A stretch of DNA of 64,000 nucleotides from Papilionanthe hookeriana x Papilionanthe teres (GCA_022702705.1 CM040421.1:63548197-63612196), one strand, 5' to 3'; positions 49,652 through 60,118 are shown, counted from the stretch's first letter. Numbers and translations: made by a program. The notes: generated by a model from the letters alone, not told the origin.

Positions 49652-49791
49652 CCGTCACTACACCTACTTTCCCATCTGCCAAAGGGAAAGAAATTCTGTA
49701 TGAAGATAATTCTGATGATACCTTTCTTGCCCCTCCATCAGACTTCGAGATTCGCTCGAGTTATAGACCTCCCCTGATAACCAAATCTTAA
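49652..49791 (+). pseudogene. Gag/ORF1-like gene, segment after element 2
   Basis: It continues the frame of 35895-36099 in phase for about 46 codons (VTTPTFPSAKGKEILYED, then FEIRSSYRPPLITKS) to a stop at 49789-49791. Phase continuity shows the two pieces were one reading frame before insertion. Confidence 0.5.
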
Positions 49792-49871
49792 GAAAGAAAC
49801 CACAACCACAGAATTCATAGGGCTGCCATAATACAAGTTGTAAGTTCTCAGTAATTGATGAGATTCCTTAA

Positions 49872-50615
49872 CAGGAGGAACTCGGTTTACCGGATACCTC
49901 TCCTCTTCTTCGAGGTGACAGGTTCCACCCGTTAACTGATACTACAAAAAATGAAAGACACCATAAGATCGCCGCTACACTTCCAACACCACACAATCGT
50001 GATAAAGTGGGGGAGAGGCCCACACCTATCTCCCGAGCTGACACCCTTCTACAAAGGTTGTCTGAAATAGAGGGGCGTTCTATCGTCAAGCATCTCAAGA
50101 GGATGGGATGTGCAATATCCCCTAAAATTAAGCATAAAATTCTAAAAATGGAAAGACCTGTCTGAGTTTCCGTCAGTCAACATTTAGGAAAACCTATTGA
50201 TACAGCTGCTATAAATGATACTACTATAGGCAAGTCAGTCAAGTCCCGACTGGGTCCAAGAGAACTAGCTCCTGATGATCATAAGGAACCCTGAAAGAGA
50301 AAGAACGAGAGAGAATTATTCACCTTTGTGCATGGTCTACACACTAGGGAGCACACTTCCCCTCGTCACCCCGATGTCCCAGCCGAGACACCTCATCTCA
50401 GGTCGTCGACTTTTTAGAAGAAAGTGTGGTTACAGAGAGGTGTTGAACCAGTACATTCTAAAAAGTCTGTTAACCACAAAAAGGATCATGAGTCTGATAT
50501 TCTTTTTGCCACTGCAGCCGTTGCTTGTGAATCAGTTGTAGAAAAGAGTGATAGCGCAGGAAAACCTATAGATTTAAAGCTGACTAAGAAGAAAACAGTT
50601 GATGATAGAGTTTGA
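49872..50615 (+). pseudogene. Decayed gag-like coding region, three in-frame stops
   Basis: One frame runs 248 codons with stops only at 50163, 50292 and 50415 before the final TGA at 50613-50615. Recognisable stretches are basic and polar: LLQRLSEIEGRSIVKHLKRM, KSVKSRLGPRELAPDD and a Lys-rich end. The SV..RLG-type motif is seen in many plant Ty3/gypsy gag proteins, so I infer a gag of the Tat/Ogre-like element whose LTR may be copy C. It lies between elements 2 and 3. No catalytic domain is present. Confidence 0.45.
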
Positions 50616-50840
50616 AAGCTCCGGGCAGAAAATTTCTGAGTTAGCCAAACAGTGAGGGTTGGTGATCACAGAAAAATATGTTAAGAAATTCATACCTATT
50701 TTTGATGAAATTGCACTTTAAAGAAAGGTATTTTCTTTATTTTATTGCAGGAATGAAGATTTATTGGTGATAGAAGCAAAATGCATGAAATGGAGCAAAT
50801 TTTGATCAAAAAGGAAGAAATTCATGCAAATATAACTACT

Positions 50841-51015
50841 TCACCGACGGCGAGATCGAGGCCGCCGACGGCGAGATCGTGAGGAGAAATTTCGAAGGAA
50901 TTATAACTACCTCGCCGACGGCCGAGCCCGAGCCCGCCGACGCCGAGATCGCGCGGTTCGAAGACCTTCTAGAAGCCCCGCTGACGGCGAGGTCGTTTCC
51001 CGCCGACGGCGAGCT
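50841..51015 (+). promoter_or_regulatory. Palindromic GC-rich array, element 3 5' LTR
   Basis: Sites such as CGCCGACGGCGAG recur about six times, ending about 75 bp upstream of the TATA box. Confidence 0.75.
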
Positions 51016-51089
51016 AGTTCAAAATGCATATACATTGAACCTGGACACTTTTTGAAGAGGTGTTTAAGCACCCCTTGGAACTTTGCTTA

Positions 51090-51105
51090 CCTCTATAAAT
51101 AGAGG
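51090..51105 (+). promoter_or_regulatory. TATA box of element 3 5' LTR
   Basis: CCTCTATAAATAGAGG, intact, in the near-palindromic context seen in element 2. Transcription is expected to start about 30 bp downstream, near 51125. Confidence 0.75.
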
Positions 51106-52208
51106 CCGAACTCTAGTGCTTTTGTGTGTCTTTTGAGTCTCCTGTGAGTCTATTTCTAGTGTATTAAGTGTAGTATGAGTGAGTTTAGTGAGTTTATTAG
51201 TTTAATTGAGTACTATTTAGTTGCTGTACTAGAAGGAAAAGTCAAAGGAACATAAAGGAGTCTGCTTGGGAAGGAAATTAAGATAAGTATCTTTGTTTAT
51301 TATTTTTAACTTTAAATGAAATCCATGCTTTGTTTTATTCTCATGCATTCTGAGTAGTTTTCTTAGTCTTTCTCCTTTTTTATGAAAATTATGTGGTTTG
51401 ATGAAATTAAATAAAGGCACTTAATATAATATAAATAAATTGTGATAATTTTTACTTTAAACTTAATTTACTTTCAATCCGGCCAATTGAGTAGTTAAAA
51501 TATGTTGAATTATCAACTATAGTAAAAATTACATCCAATATTCGGGGAAGTCAAAAACCTTGGAAGGTGGGTGCAAATAAATAGGGAAATATTAATTATC
51601 GGGGTAGAATTGGATATTTTAGTGTGACGGACTAAAATACTCAATTCGATCCTACTCGTTTCGAGAGCCGAAGTGTAGATGTTAGCCCTCAGGTGAGGGG
51701 AACGTGGGAGCTCTGAAGTGGCAACCAGTATCCTCCCAGCCTAGCCGCAGATTCAGTAATCAAACATAGGATTAGTCAATGTTCTTTGCACCCAGACCAA
51801 AGGGTAAAGAATAGGAATGCTTTGTCACAATACAACTTAAAAATTCTAATTAAATTCATCATTTCACTTAATTTTCTAAAAATAAGGAGAAGGATACTTT
51901 TTCTGAATTAATTAAATCAACTTATTTCAAGCATTAGTTTACTTTAGTTTATTATAGTTACTTAGAATTTCGTTCACTTTATTAAGTAATTCCTTTAAAT
52001 TTAGCCGATAACAATTCCGTTAAAAACTTCCCCGTGGGATCGATAACCGAGACTCCACTAGAGCCCCGTATTACTTGATACGATACGTATACTTGCGTAG
52101 AATCCACATTATACATTAAATCATATTCCTATATTTAAAGCGGGATCAAGTTTTTGGTTCCGTGGCTATAAACATAAATTACATACATACAAAAAGTGGG
52201 TCAAGTTT

Positions 52209-52226
52209 TGGCGCCGTTATCGAGAA
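52209..52226 (+). other. Primer-binding site of element 3, mutated
   Basis: TGGCGCCGTTATCGAGAA, against the expected tRNA-Asp complement TGGCGCCGTTGCCGGGGA. The first ten bases match. It is five bases from the LTR. Confidence 0.85.
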
Positions 52227-52285
52227 AGTAAAGAAATTATTTACTAAAGTAACGGACTAAGCTAAAAATTTATTTTAAAAATTGT

Positions 52286-54205
52286 ATGCGAAAATTTGGA
52301 AACAAAAATTTAATACCTTACGATTAAGAATTAGAGCGTACAATTAAAAGAATTAGAAAACAAAAAAGAGAAATTATAAATTTAACACAAATGGCAAATA
52401 TACCTGAAAATCAAAATAACAATCAACCAAGACCATTACGAGATTATGCCAACCCTACATTAGATGAAATTCATTTAACTATTCAAAACCCCGATGTAGC
52501 TGCTAATTCATTCGAACTTAAACTCGCAATTATCCAAATGGTACAAAACAATCAATTTAGTGGTTCACCTATCGAAGATCCTAACTTACATCTTGCTAGT
52601 TTTTTAGAACTATGTGCTACTTTCAAATATGAAGGAGTATCTAACGATGCTATCAGACTTAGACTTTTTCCTTTTTCTTTAAGGGATAAGGCTAAAATGT
52701 GGTTAAATTCACTAGCACCTGGATCTATTAAAACTTGGGGAGAATTATCACAAAAATTTCTATCCAAATATTTTCCACCATCTAAAACTGCTAAGCTTAG
52801 AAATGATATAACTTCTTTTAGTCGACTTGATGGAGAGTCAATATATGAATCTTGGGAGAGATTTAAAGAACTTCTTAGGAAATGCCCACATCATGCGTTA
52901 CCAAATTGGTTAATTATCCAAACTTTCTATAATGGATTAGTAGGATCTTTAAGATCAATCATCGATGCTGCTGCTGGAGGATCATTAATGTCAAAACCAT
53001 TTGATGAAGCCTATGCACTAATCGAAGAAATGGCAACAAATAATTTTCAATGGCCTGCTGATAGAATGAATCCGAAGAAAATAGCTAGTATTCATGAAAA
53101 TGATGCAATATCTATGTTAGCTTCACAAATTGCTGCTATATCTAAAAAATCAGATCATTTTAGAATGAATTACTCTCCAACTATAACAGAAGAAAATTCA
53201 TCTGGACAACTTATAGAATCTCAATCTCAATATGAATCAATTAATGCAATTAACAACAGACCCAATAATCCTTATGCAAATTATTATAATCCCGGATGGA
53301 AAAATCATCCTAATTTTAATTGGAATAATAATAATACAACTAATCAACCATGGATGAATAATATGACACAACAATTAGGAAATCCATCTAATCAAGGAAA
53401 TCCTAATTATAAACTTAATTATCCACCTGGATTTAATAATAATAACCCTCAATTTAAAGATAAGAAATTATCTACAGAAGAGTTAATATTAAATATGGGT
53501 CAACATTTACAAAATCAAGGAAATCAGTTACAAATACAAGGAAATCAATTACAAAATCAAGGAACAGCTATAAAAAATATTGAAAATCAACTTAGACATA
53601 TCGCTACTGCACTTAATAATAGAATACCTGGAACATTTCCTAGTAATGTAGAAATAAATCCTAAGGACAAGGGAAATGAACAAATTAAAGTGATACAATT
53701 ACGAAGTGGAAAAGAAATAGAACCTCGAATTCAGAAAGAACTTGAAACTAAAAAAGAGGAAGTGGAAATTGAAAAGGAAAAGAATCAACAAAATCTAAAC
53801 TTAGAAAATCCTTTAATACCTATGAAAATTTCTGTTGAAAAACCTCCACCACCATTTCCTCAACGACTAATTCAACATAAAAAAGACAAACAATTTGCTA
53901 AATTCCTTGAAATTTTGAAGAAATTAACGATAAATATTCCTTTCGTAGAAGCTTTAGAACAGATGCCAAACTATGTAAAATTCATGAAAGATATTTTAAA
54001 TAAAAAAAGAAAATTTATTGATAATGAAATGGTTGCACTTAGTGAAGAGTGTAGTGCTATTATTCATAAAAAACTTCCTGAAAAATTAAAAGATCCTGGT
54101 AGTTTCACTATACCCTGCGCTATTGGAGAAAAATTCTATGGAAAAGCTTTGTGTGACCTAGGAGCAAGCATCAATCTAATGCCTCTATCAATTTTAAGAG
54201 ATTAG
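52286..54205 (+). CDS. Gag plus protease start of element 3
   Basis: The family start is ATG 52286 (MRKFG), but a TAA at 52325-52327 (TCA in element 2) stops it. A second ATG at 52391 opens 604 codons. From 52391: gag core at residues about 40-215 (FPFSLRDKAKMWLNSL, ESIYESWERFKELLRKCPHH, TFYNGLVGSLRSIIDAA); Asn-rich linker about 290-365; QGNQLQ repeats about 375-395; acidic and proline-rich region (EKPPPPFPQR, about 500). The protease active site ALCDLGASINLMP follows at the very end. A one-base loss in a T run near 54192 ends the frame before the rest of the protease. No CCHC knuckle. The best gag in the window. Confidence 0.88.
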
Positions 54206-54207
54206 GA

Positions 54208-55716
54208 TTGGGAGAAATTTCACCTACTTCAGTAACTCTTCAGTTAGCTGACCGTTCTGTTACATATCCCAAGGGAGTTATTGAAGATGTATTAGTGAAA
54301 GTGGATAAATTTATTTTCCCTGTAGATTTTATTATTCTAGATATGGAAGAAGATAAAGAAATTCCTATCATTTTAGGAAGACCATTTTTAGCCACTGGAA
54401 AAGCTATGATTGATGTTCAGAAAGGAGAATTAACTATGAGAGTAAATGACCAAAAAGTAACTTTTAATATTGCTAATTCAATGAATTATCCTACGCTAGA
54501 AAAAGATGATGAGTGTTTTCGAATGGAAGTACTTGATCATTTACAAAAAGAACATTTTAAAGATAATTATGAAGAGAAATTAGAAAAAGAAAATATTGAA
54601 TTAATTGAAAAATCTGAGATAAATGAAGAATTAGATAACACAGAAAAATTTGAAAAGAATATAGTTCCATCAATTATTAAACCTCCTGAACTTGAATTAA
54701 AAATGTTACCTAATCATTTAAAATATGCTTACTTAGAAAATTCTTCAACTCTACCAGTTATTATTTTATCTGAATTAAATGAATCTCAAGAAAAAAAACT
54801 TTTAAATACGTTAAAAAAGTATAAGAAAATTTTTGGTTGGACTTTAGCAGATATTAAAGGAATTAGTCCTTCAATCCGTATGCACGTAATTATTTTAGAT
54901 AATGAACATAAACCTAAAGCCGATCCACAAAGGAGATTAAATCCGATAATGAAAGAAGTAGTCAAGAAAGAAATTTTAAAATGGTTAGATAATGGTATTA
55001 TATATCCTATTTCGACAGATGCTTGGGTAAGCCCAATTCACTGTGTACCTAAAAAAGGAGGAGTGACTGTCAAAGCTAATGAAAATAATTATCTTATCCC
55101 TATAAGACAAGTTACTGGATGGCGAATATGTATTGATTATAAAAAATTAAATTCAGCCACTAGAAAAGATTACTTCCCTTTACCATTTCTAGACCAGATG
55201 TTAGATAGATTAGCTGGACATAAATATTTTTGTTTCTTAGATGGATATACCGGTTATCATCAAATACAAATTGCTCCCGAGGATCAAGATAAAACTACAT
55301 TTACTAGTCCTTATGGAACTTTCGCTTTTCGAAGAATGCCTTTTGGATTATGTAATGCACCTACAACATTCCAAAGATGTATGATGTCTATATTTAGTAA
55401 ATTAATTGATAATGGAATAGAAGTGTTTATGGATGATTTTTCAATATTTGGAACAACATTTGGCACATGCCTAAATCATCTTGAAATGGTATTTGAAGTA
55501 TGTGAGAAAACTAATGTAGTTCTAAATTGGGAGAAATGTCAATTTATGGTTACAGGAGGCATTGTATTAAGGCATAAAATTTCAGAAAAAGACATGGAAG
55601 TAGACCCTGAAAAAATCCAAGTAATAGCTAAATTACCACCTCCAACTACAGTAAAAGGGGTAAGAAGTTTTCTGGGACATGCTGGATTTTACAGGCGTTA
55701 TATTAAAGATTTTTAA
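54208..55716 (+). CDS. Protease remainder and reverse transcriptase of element 3
   Basis: An open 502-codon frame in a different phase from gag. Residues 1-70 are the second half of the protease (PIILGRPFLATG). An acidic linker follows. RT starts near residue 230 (KADPQRRLNPIMKEVVKKEI) and shows SPIHCVPKKGG, WRICIDYKKLN, FLDGYTGYHQI, FAFRRMPFGLCNAP and the catalytic FMDD at residues 407-410. The thumb and connection (SFLGHAGFYRRYIKDF) end at a TAA where element 2 encodes Ser. The catalytic residues look intact, yet the frame is cut from the protease active site upstream and from RNase H downstream. Confidence 0.9.
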   Translation: MGEISPTSVTLQLADRSVTYPKGVIEDVLVKVDKFIFPVDFIILDMEEDKEIPIILGRPFLATGKAMIDVQKGELTMRVNDQKVTFNIANSMNYPTLEKDDECFRMEVLDHLQKEHFKDNYEEKLEKENIELIEKSEINEELDNTEKFEKNIVPSIIKPPELELKMLPNHLKYAYLENSSTLPVIILSELNESQEKKLLNTLKKYKKIFGWTLADIKGISPSIRMHVIILDNEHKPKADPQRRLNPIMKEVVKKEILKWLDNGIIYPISTDAWVSPIHCVPKKGGVTVKANENNYLIPIRQVTGWRICIDYKKLNSATRKDYFPLPFLDQMLDRLAGHKYFCFLDGYTGYHQIQIAPEDQDKTTFTSPYGTFAFRRMPFGLCNAPTTFQRCMMSIFSKLIDNGIEVFMDDFSIFGTTFGTCLNHLEMVFEVCEKTNVVLNWEKCQFMVTGGIVLRHKISEKDMEVDPEKIQVIAKLPPPTTVKGVRSFLGHAGFYRRYIKDF

Positions 55717-56060
55717 AAAATTACTAAACCTCTATGCCAACTTCTTGAAAAGGACAAGAATTTTGAATTTACAACTGAATGCCTAAATGCTTTCGAATTA
55801 TTAAAAAATAAGTTAATTATAGCACCGATAATAGTTTCACCTAACTTGGAGAAACAATTTGAGCTTATGTGTGATGTTAGTGATTATGTTATAGGAGCAG
55901 TTCTTGGGCAAAGATATGATAAGATTTTCAAAGTTATATACTACGCTAGTAAAACTCTAAATGATGCTGAGATAAATTATACAATTATCGAAAGAGAATT
56001 ATTAGCAGTTGTATATGCTTTTAATAAATTTCAAGCATTATATAATAGGAACTAAATGCA
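55717..56060 (+). pseudogene. RNase H segment of element 3
   Basis: After the TAA the same frame resumes (ITKPLCQLLEKDK) and shows the RNase H blocks LMCDVSDYVIGAVLGQRYD and IIERELLAVVYAFNKF, with the expected acidic residues. A one-base change near 56035 ends it at 56055. The rest of RNase H is at the start of the next frame. Confidence 0.8.
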
Positions 56061-57617
56061 TTGTGCATACCGATCATTCTCGCTATAAAATATTTAATGC
56101 AAAAGAAGGATTCTAAACCAAGATTAATCAGATGGATATTATTAATGAAAGAATTTGATTTTGAGATAGTTAACAAAAAGGGAACTGATAATCAAATTGT
56201 TGATCATTTATCAAGATTAGAAAATCATAAATTATCTAATGTTGATAATGAAAATTTAGAAAGTTTTCCTGATGAACAACTTTATAATATTAATGAGTTG
56301 AAAATACCTTGGTATGCTGATATAGTAAATTATATTGTAAGTGACATTTTACCACCTATGTTAACTTCGAAACAACGTAAAAAATTCATTCACGATACTA
56401 AATCATATTTTTGGGATGAACCATACTTATATAAGCAATGTAAGGATCTAATTATTAGAAGATGCGTGCCTTATGAAGAAATTGAACCAATTATTCAAAA
56501 ATGTAACGATTCTAATTTTGGAGGACATTTTGGGACAGATAAAACTGCATATAAAATTCTACAATCTGGATTCTACTGGCCTACTCTATTTAGAGATGTA
56601 TATAGATATATCAAAACTTGCGATAAATGCCAAAGAATAGGAAACATTTCAAGAAAAAATGAAATGCCTCTGAATTTTATATTAGAAGTTGAAATTTTTT
56701 ATGTTTGGGGATTAGATTTTATGGGACATTTTATTCCGTCATTTGGAAACTCATATATATTAGTAGCTGTTGATTATGTTTCCAAATGGATTGAAGCACA
56801 AGCTTTATCTAGGTGTGATGCTAAAAGTGTTTCAAAATTTTTTATGAAAAATATTTTTACTAGATTTGGAATGCCGAGAGTGATTATTACTGACGGAGGA
56901 ACTCATTTTAGAAACAAATACATTCACAAACTAGTGGAAAAGTATAATATTATGCATAAGATATCGATTGCTTATCATCCACAAACTAGTGGATTAGCTG
57001 AAGTTTCTAATCGAGAGATTAAGCGTATATTAGAAAAGTCTGTAAATCCTAATAGTATCGATCGGTCTATAAGACTAGACACTGCATTATGGGCATACAG
57101 GACTGCTTATAAAACTCCGATTGGAATGACTCCTTATAGGCTTATATATGGAATAACTTGCCACTTACCAGTTGAATTAGAACATAAAGCTGAATTAGAA
57201 CATAAAGCATATTGGGCGATTAAAGAATTTAATTATAATATGAAAGAAGCTGGTGAGAAGAGATTGTTGCAATTAAATGAATTGGAAGAATTAAGGAATG
57301 AATCATATGATAACGATAGGATTTATAAAAAAAGAATGAAATTATTGCATGATCGGAAGATTAATCAGAGAAATTTTGAACCAGGACAAGAAGTTTTGCT
57401 TTATAATACTAGATTGAAATTATTTCCTGGGAAATTGAAATCTCGATGGTTAGGACCTTTCATTGTAACTCAAATATTTTCATATGGAACTATAGAAATT
57501 GAAGATCCAAAAATAGGACATAGATTTAAAGTAAATGGACATAGATTAAAACCATATTTCGAAAATAGACGACCAAATTTTAAAGAGGTTTTAATGCTTA
57601 GTCAACCCGAACACTAA
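56061..57617 (+). CDS. Integrase of element 3 (with RNase H tail)
   Basis: 518 codons. Residues 1-60 are the RNase H end and linker (DNQIVDHLSRLE). The HHCC zinc region spans about 150-200, but the first His is Asn here (CNDS, against CHDS in elements 1 and 2). Core: Asp at residue 219 in GLDFMGHF, Asp in VIITDGGTHF and Glu in GLAEVSNRE, the D,D,E triad. A small in-frame duplication (ELEHKAELEHKA) lies near residue 375. The C-terminal domain ends FKEVLMLSQPEH. No chromodomain is evident. The start ATG is simply the first Met after the frame change, not a real initiation site. Confidence 0.9.
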   Translation: MCIPIILAIKYLMQKKDSKPRLIRWILLMKEFDFEIVNKKGTDNQIVDHLSRLENHKLSNVDNENLESFPDEQLYNINELKIPWYADIVNYIVSDILPPMLTSKQRKKFIHDTKSYFWDEPYLYKQCKDLIIRRCVPYEEIEPIIQKCNDSNFGGHFGTDKTAYKILQSGFYWPTLFRDVYRYIKTCDKCQRIGNISRKNEMPLNFILEVEIFYVWGLDFMGHFIPSFGNSYILVAVDYVSKWIEAQALSRCDAKSVSKFFMKNIFTRFGMPRVIITDGGTHFRNKYIHKLVEKYNIMHKISIAYHPQTSGLAEVSNREIKRILEKSVNPNSIDRSIRLDTALWAYRTAYKTPIGMTPYRLIYGITCHLPVELEHKAELEHKAYWAIKEFNYNMKEAGEKRLLQLNELEELRNESYDNDRIYKKRMKLLHDRKINQRNFEPGQEVLLYNTRLKLFPGKLKSRWLGPFIVTQIFSYGTIEIEDPKIGHRFKVNGHRLKPYFENRRPNFKEVLMLSQPEH

Positions 57618-57656
57618 TCGAACTAGGTCGAGCCGACGACGTTAAACCAAGCGCTT

Positions 57657-57674
57657 TATGGGAGGCAACCCATA
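57657..57674 (+). other. Conserved hairpin after the integrase stop, element 3
   Basis: TATGGG-AGGCAA-CCCATA, preceded by 'gacgttaaaccaagcgcttt', 40-57 bases past the stop. Present in all three elements. Confidence 0.65.
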
Positions 57675-57834
57675 GTAGTCTTTTATTTTTTATATATCTA
57701 CATATTAGTGAATCTTTATTATTAAAATAAATCTTACTACTCAAATTCTTATTTAGAATCATCACAAAAATTGAACTTATTAGATGAGATCAGAAAATAT
57801 TCAGACCAGAGCGAAAACGGGCAAATTTTACGAA

Positions 57835-57923
57835 TCTCACCGACAGCGAGCCCGATCCCACTGACAGCGAGATCGTGGACCATTTACTAATTCAGTTTTA
57901 TAACTAAGTCACCGACGGTGAGG
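57835..57923 (+). promoter_or_regulatory. Palindromic GC-rich array upstream of aORF1, element 3
   Basis: Motif variants CACCGACAGCGAG, CACTGACAGCGAG and CACCGACGGTGAG end 144 bp before the aORF1 ATG, with the LTR-type spacer words. Confidence 0.65.
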
Positions 57924-58066
57924 CAGTTGAAAATTTTGTTTCTTAAGGATTTTTCGTGCGGTTTTGGACGGATCTAAGCCATTCCTTCATCAGAAATTAT
58001 TCCAAATCAGATTTTACACCATTTTCTTCCTTAGGAACGACTAGAGAACAATCCATGCCATCCAAA

Positions 58067-59227
58067 ATGGCCTCAAAATTCCTAGAAACCACAAAAACTA
58101 AAGTTTTTAACCGGAGAAAATTTGTTAGTTCGGAGGCACAACGAATCTTCAACAAAGGCTTGATGAAGAAAAGACTTATCAAAGAAAGAGGATTCGTCAA
58201 TAGAGGAGTAGAGAATGCTACTACAAAAATCGAAGAAATGATCGCACAGCGACATTGGGAGGTATTTTGTTATACAACTTCCACTGTAGTTATACCAGTA
58301 GTCAAAGAGTTTTACTCTAATTTACATGCGATCAACCATGGAAATGTGTACGTCAGAGGAAGATGGGTAACATTTAGTCCTGCAAGGGTAAATGAATTGT
58401 TTTCTATAGAAAATACCTCTGTTTGTCACTATTCCAACATTGTGCCTTCAAGATATAATATGAACGAGATCTATAGATATCTGACTAATGAACCGGATGA
58501 TTGGGAGTTACGAGAAGACGTGTATGTTAGTTTTTCTGCATCACTTCTAAACCCTGTCTCAATGCACTGGCATTTCTTTATATCATCAAAATTTTTACCT
58601 ACCATGAGAGCAAATAAAGTTTCAAAGGAATTCGCTATTTTAAACTACTGTATTCAAATTGGATTGCTTATCGATGTTGGATCAATAATAGTAAAGTCTG
58701 CATTGGGATTAATCATGCATGGGTCAGTGCATGGACTTGGACACCCATCTACTATATTTGCTTTATGAAGTCAGTACCAAGTTTCTTATGAGGTTTGGGA
58801 AAAAGTACTTTTACCATAGAAACCCCTGGATCCTACTGATATGTTTCCCACTTTGGATAACAATGATGAGATCACCGTTATTTCTGATAGAGCATCACAG
58901 AACAATCCTTTAGCATGACCTATTACTAATAAGACTAATTTTATTCTGAAGAAGATTAAAGGATTGAAGAAAGAATTGCAAAATGTGATGAATTCCATTG
59001 ACAATATCTCTGATATGTTTGATCATATTGATTGGAAAATAAAGGAGCACTTTGATCATACTGGACATCTGGAGGCTACTTTTATTCATCTACTAAGACA
59101 GAAAGAATGGATTGATGAAGAATCTCATCGTGCAGAATTCCCTTTCAGGCCTTTCTAAAATTTATTTGTGCACTTGCGTCGCATTGGGAATATCAGAGAA
59201 GATATTAGTTCAGACACTGAAGAGTAG
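58067..59227 (+). pseudogene. aORF1 of element 3: putative plant transposon-type protein with four stops
   Basis: From ATG 58067 (MASKFLETTKT) one phase runs 386 codons to TAG 59225-59227, interrupted by stops at 58766, 58817, 58916 and 59156. The first 233 codons are open. N-terminal basic region; RHWEVFCYTTS at about 65; VVKEFYSNLHA about 80; core with YLTNEPDDWELR and FFISSKFLPTMRANKVSKE; GLGHPSTIFAL before the first stop. The C-terminal part has MFPTLDNNDEI, a coiled-coil stretch (NVMNSIDNISDMFDHIDWKI) and an SSDTEE tail. The frame extends upstream to 57956 without an ATG. At least two stops fit C-to-T/G-to-A decay. It shares its architecture with aORF2, so the two look like paralogues. 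No membrane segment. Confidence 0.8.
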
Positions 59228-59612
59228 GAAGGATTTATATTGTTTATGTTATATTTGTATATGTGTGTGTTTGATTTAGGTTTTCAAGTTTTATTATGAG
59301 TCGAACTTTAGATTTGATGAGATTTTAGGTAAATTGTTATGTCTCAGCATTTAGAGTATTGTGGTTTGGATTGCGATGCTGAGTAGTATGGATTTAAACA
59401 ATTAATTTAAGTATGTGTGAAGTTGTTAGTGTGAAATTTGTAAGTTTGATGGATTTCATTTATAAAGTTATTTTGTTTGTTTTGTGTGAATTTTTATGAG
59501 TATAGTACCTAATCTTCTTATTAATATTCAAATTAAGTGATCGGAAGATTGATTAATGGAAATTCGAGGTTGAAAATGATTGACGAAATTCAAAAATTGA
59601 AATTTTTGGGAC
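59228..59612 (+). other. Intergenic region between aORF1 and aORF2, element 3
   Basis: T/G-rich on this strand, with no ORF. It matches 40691-41088 of element 2. Confidence 0.45.
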
Positions 59613-59762
59613 CTCACCGACGGCGAGAATTATCTCGCCAACGACGAAAAACCCAACCGACAAAGAAGACCGAGCTCGCCGACGGCGGATTTTTCCCGAA
59701 ACTTTTGCCTTATGGAATTAATTAGCTCGCCGATGGCGAGAAAAATCTCGCTGACAGCGAGA
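59613..59762 (+). promoter_or_regulatory. Palindromic GC-rich array upstream of aORF2, element 3
   Basis: Repeated (C)TCGCCGACGGCGAG variants. TATA-like CCTATATTTGACC follows at about 59774, then a leader and the predicted intron. Confidence 0.7.
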
Positions 59763-59909
59763 ACGCGAAAAGACCTATATTTGACCGTTCAACCGACACT
59801 ATTCATCATCCCTTTCCTCAAATTTTCGAAAAAACCGACCTAGGGCTTGAGAGATCTTGGATTTGAAGCGATTTCAACACTTTTTGACACCGGATTTCAT
59901 CTTCCCTTG

Positions 59910-60110
59910 GTAAGAGCTTCACTCCTATGCAAAAATTTTTGATTTTCACCATTGATTTCTTTTACATTGGGATATTTTGAAAAATTTTGAAATGTGAAGA
60001 AAATACTTGGAAGAATTTCATAGAAATCGATTTAAATGGATTTTAGTTGTTGTGGGAAGCCTTTTTAGTAATATTTTGGAGTTTAGTTAAAAATTTTGTA
60101 AATTTCATAG
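59910..60110 (+). other. Predicted 5'-UTR intron of aORF2, element 3
   Basis: Donor CTTG|GTAAGAGC (GT at 59910-59911) and acceptor AATTTCATAG (AG at 60109-60110), eight bases before the ATG. 201 bp and T-rich. Confidence 0.65.
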
Positions 60111-60118
60111 ATCGAGAA

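Larger units (their letters stand above)
50663..52203 (+). repeat. Element 3 5' LTR
   Basis: 1541 bp, TGATCACAG...GTGGGTCA. It is the reverse complement family of the element 2 LTR. Array at 50841-51015, TATA at 51090-51105, the U5 end against the PBS. Confidence 0.95.

Noticed and set aside
50841..51015. CRISPR-like array of GC-rich repeats
   Set aside because: Plant DNA; repeats are irregular, near-palindromic and without uniform spacers.
57956..58066. Upstream extension of aORF1 in element 3
   Set aside because: The extension begins at GTG. ATGs occur only at 58055 and 58067, and 58067 matches the MA-start of the paralogues.
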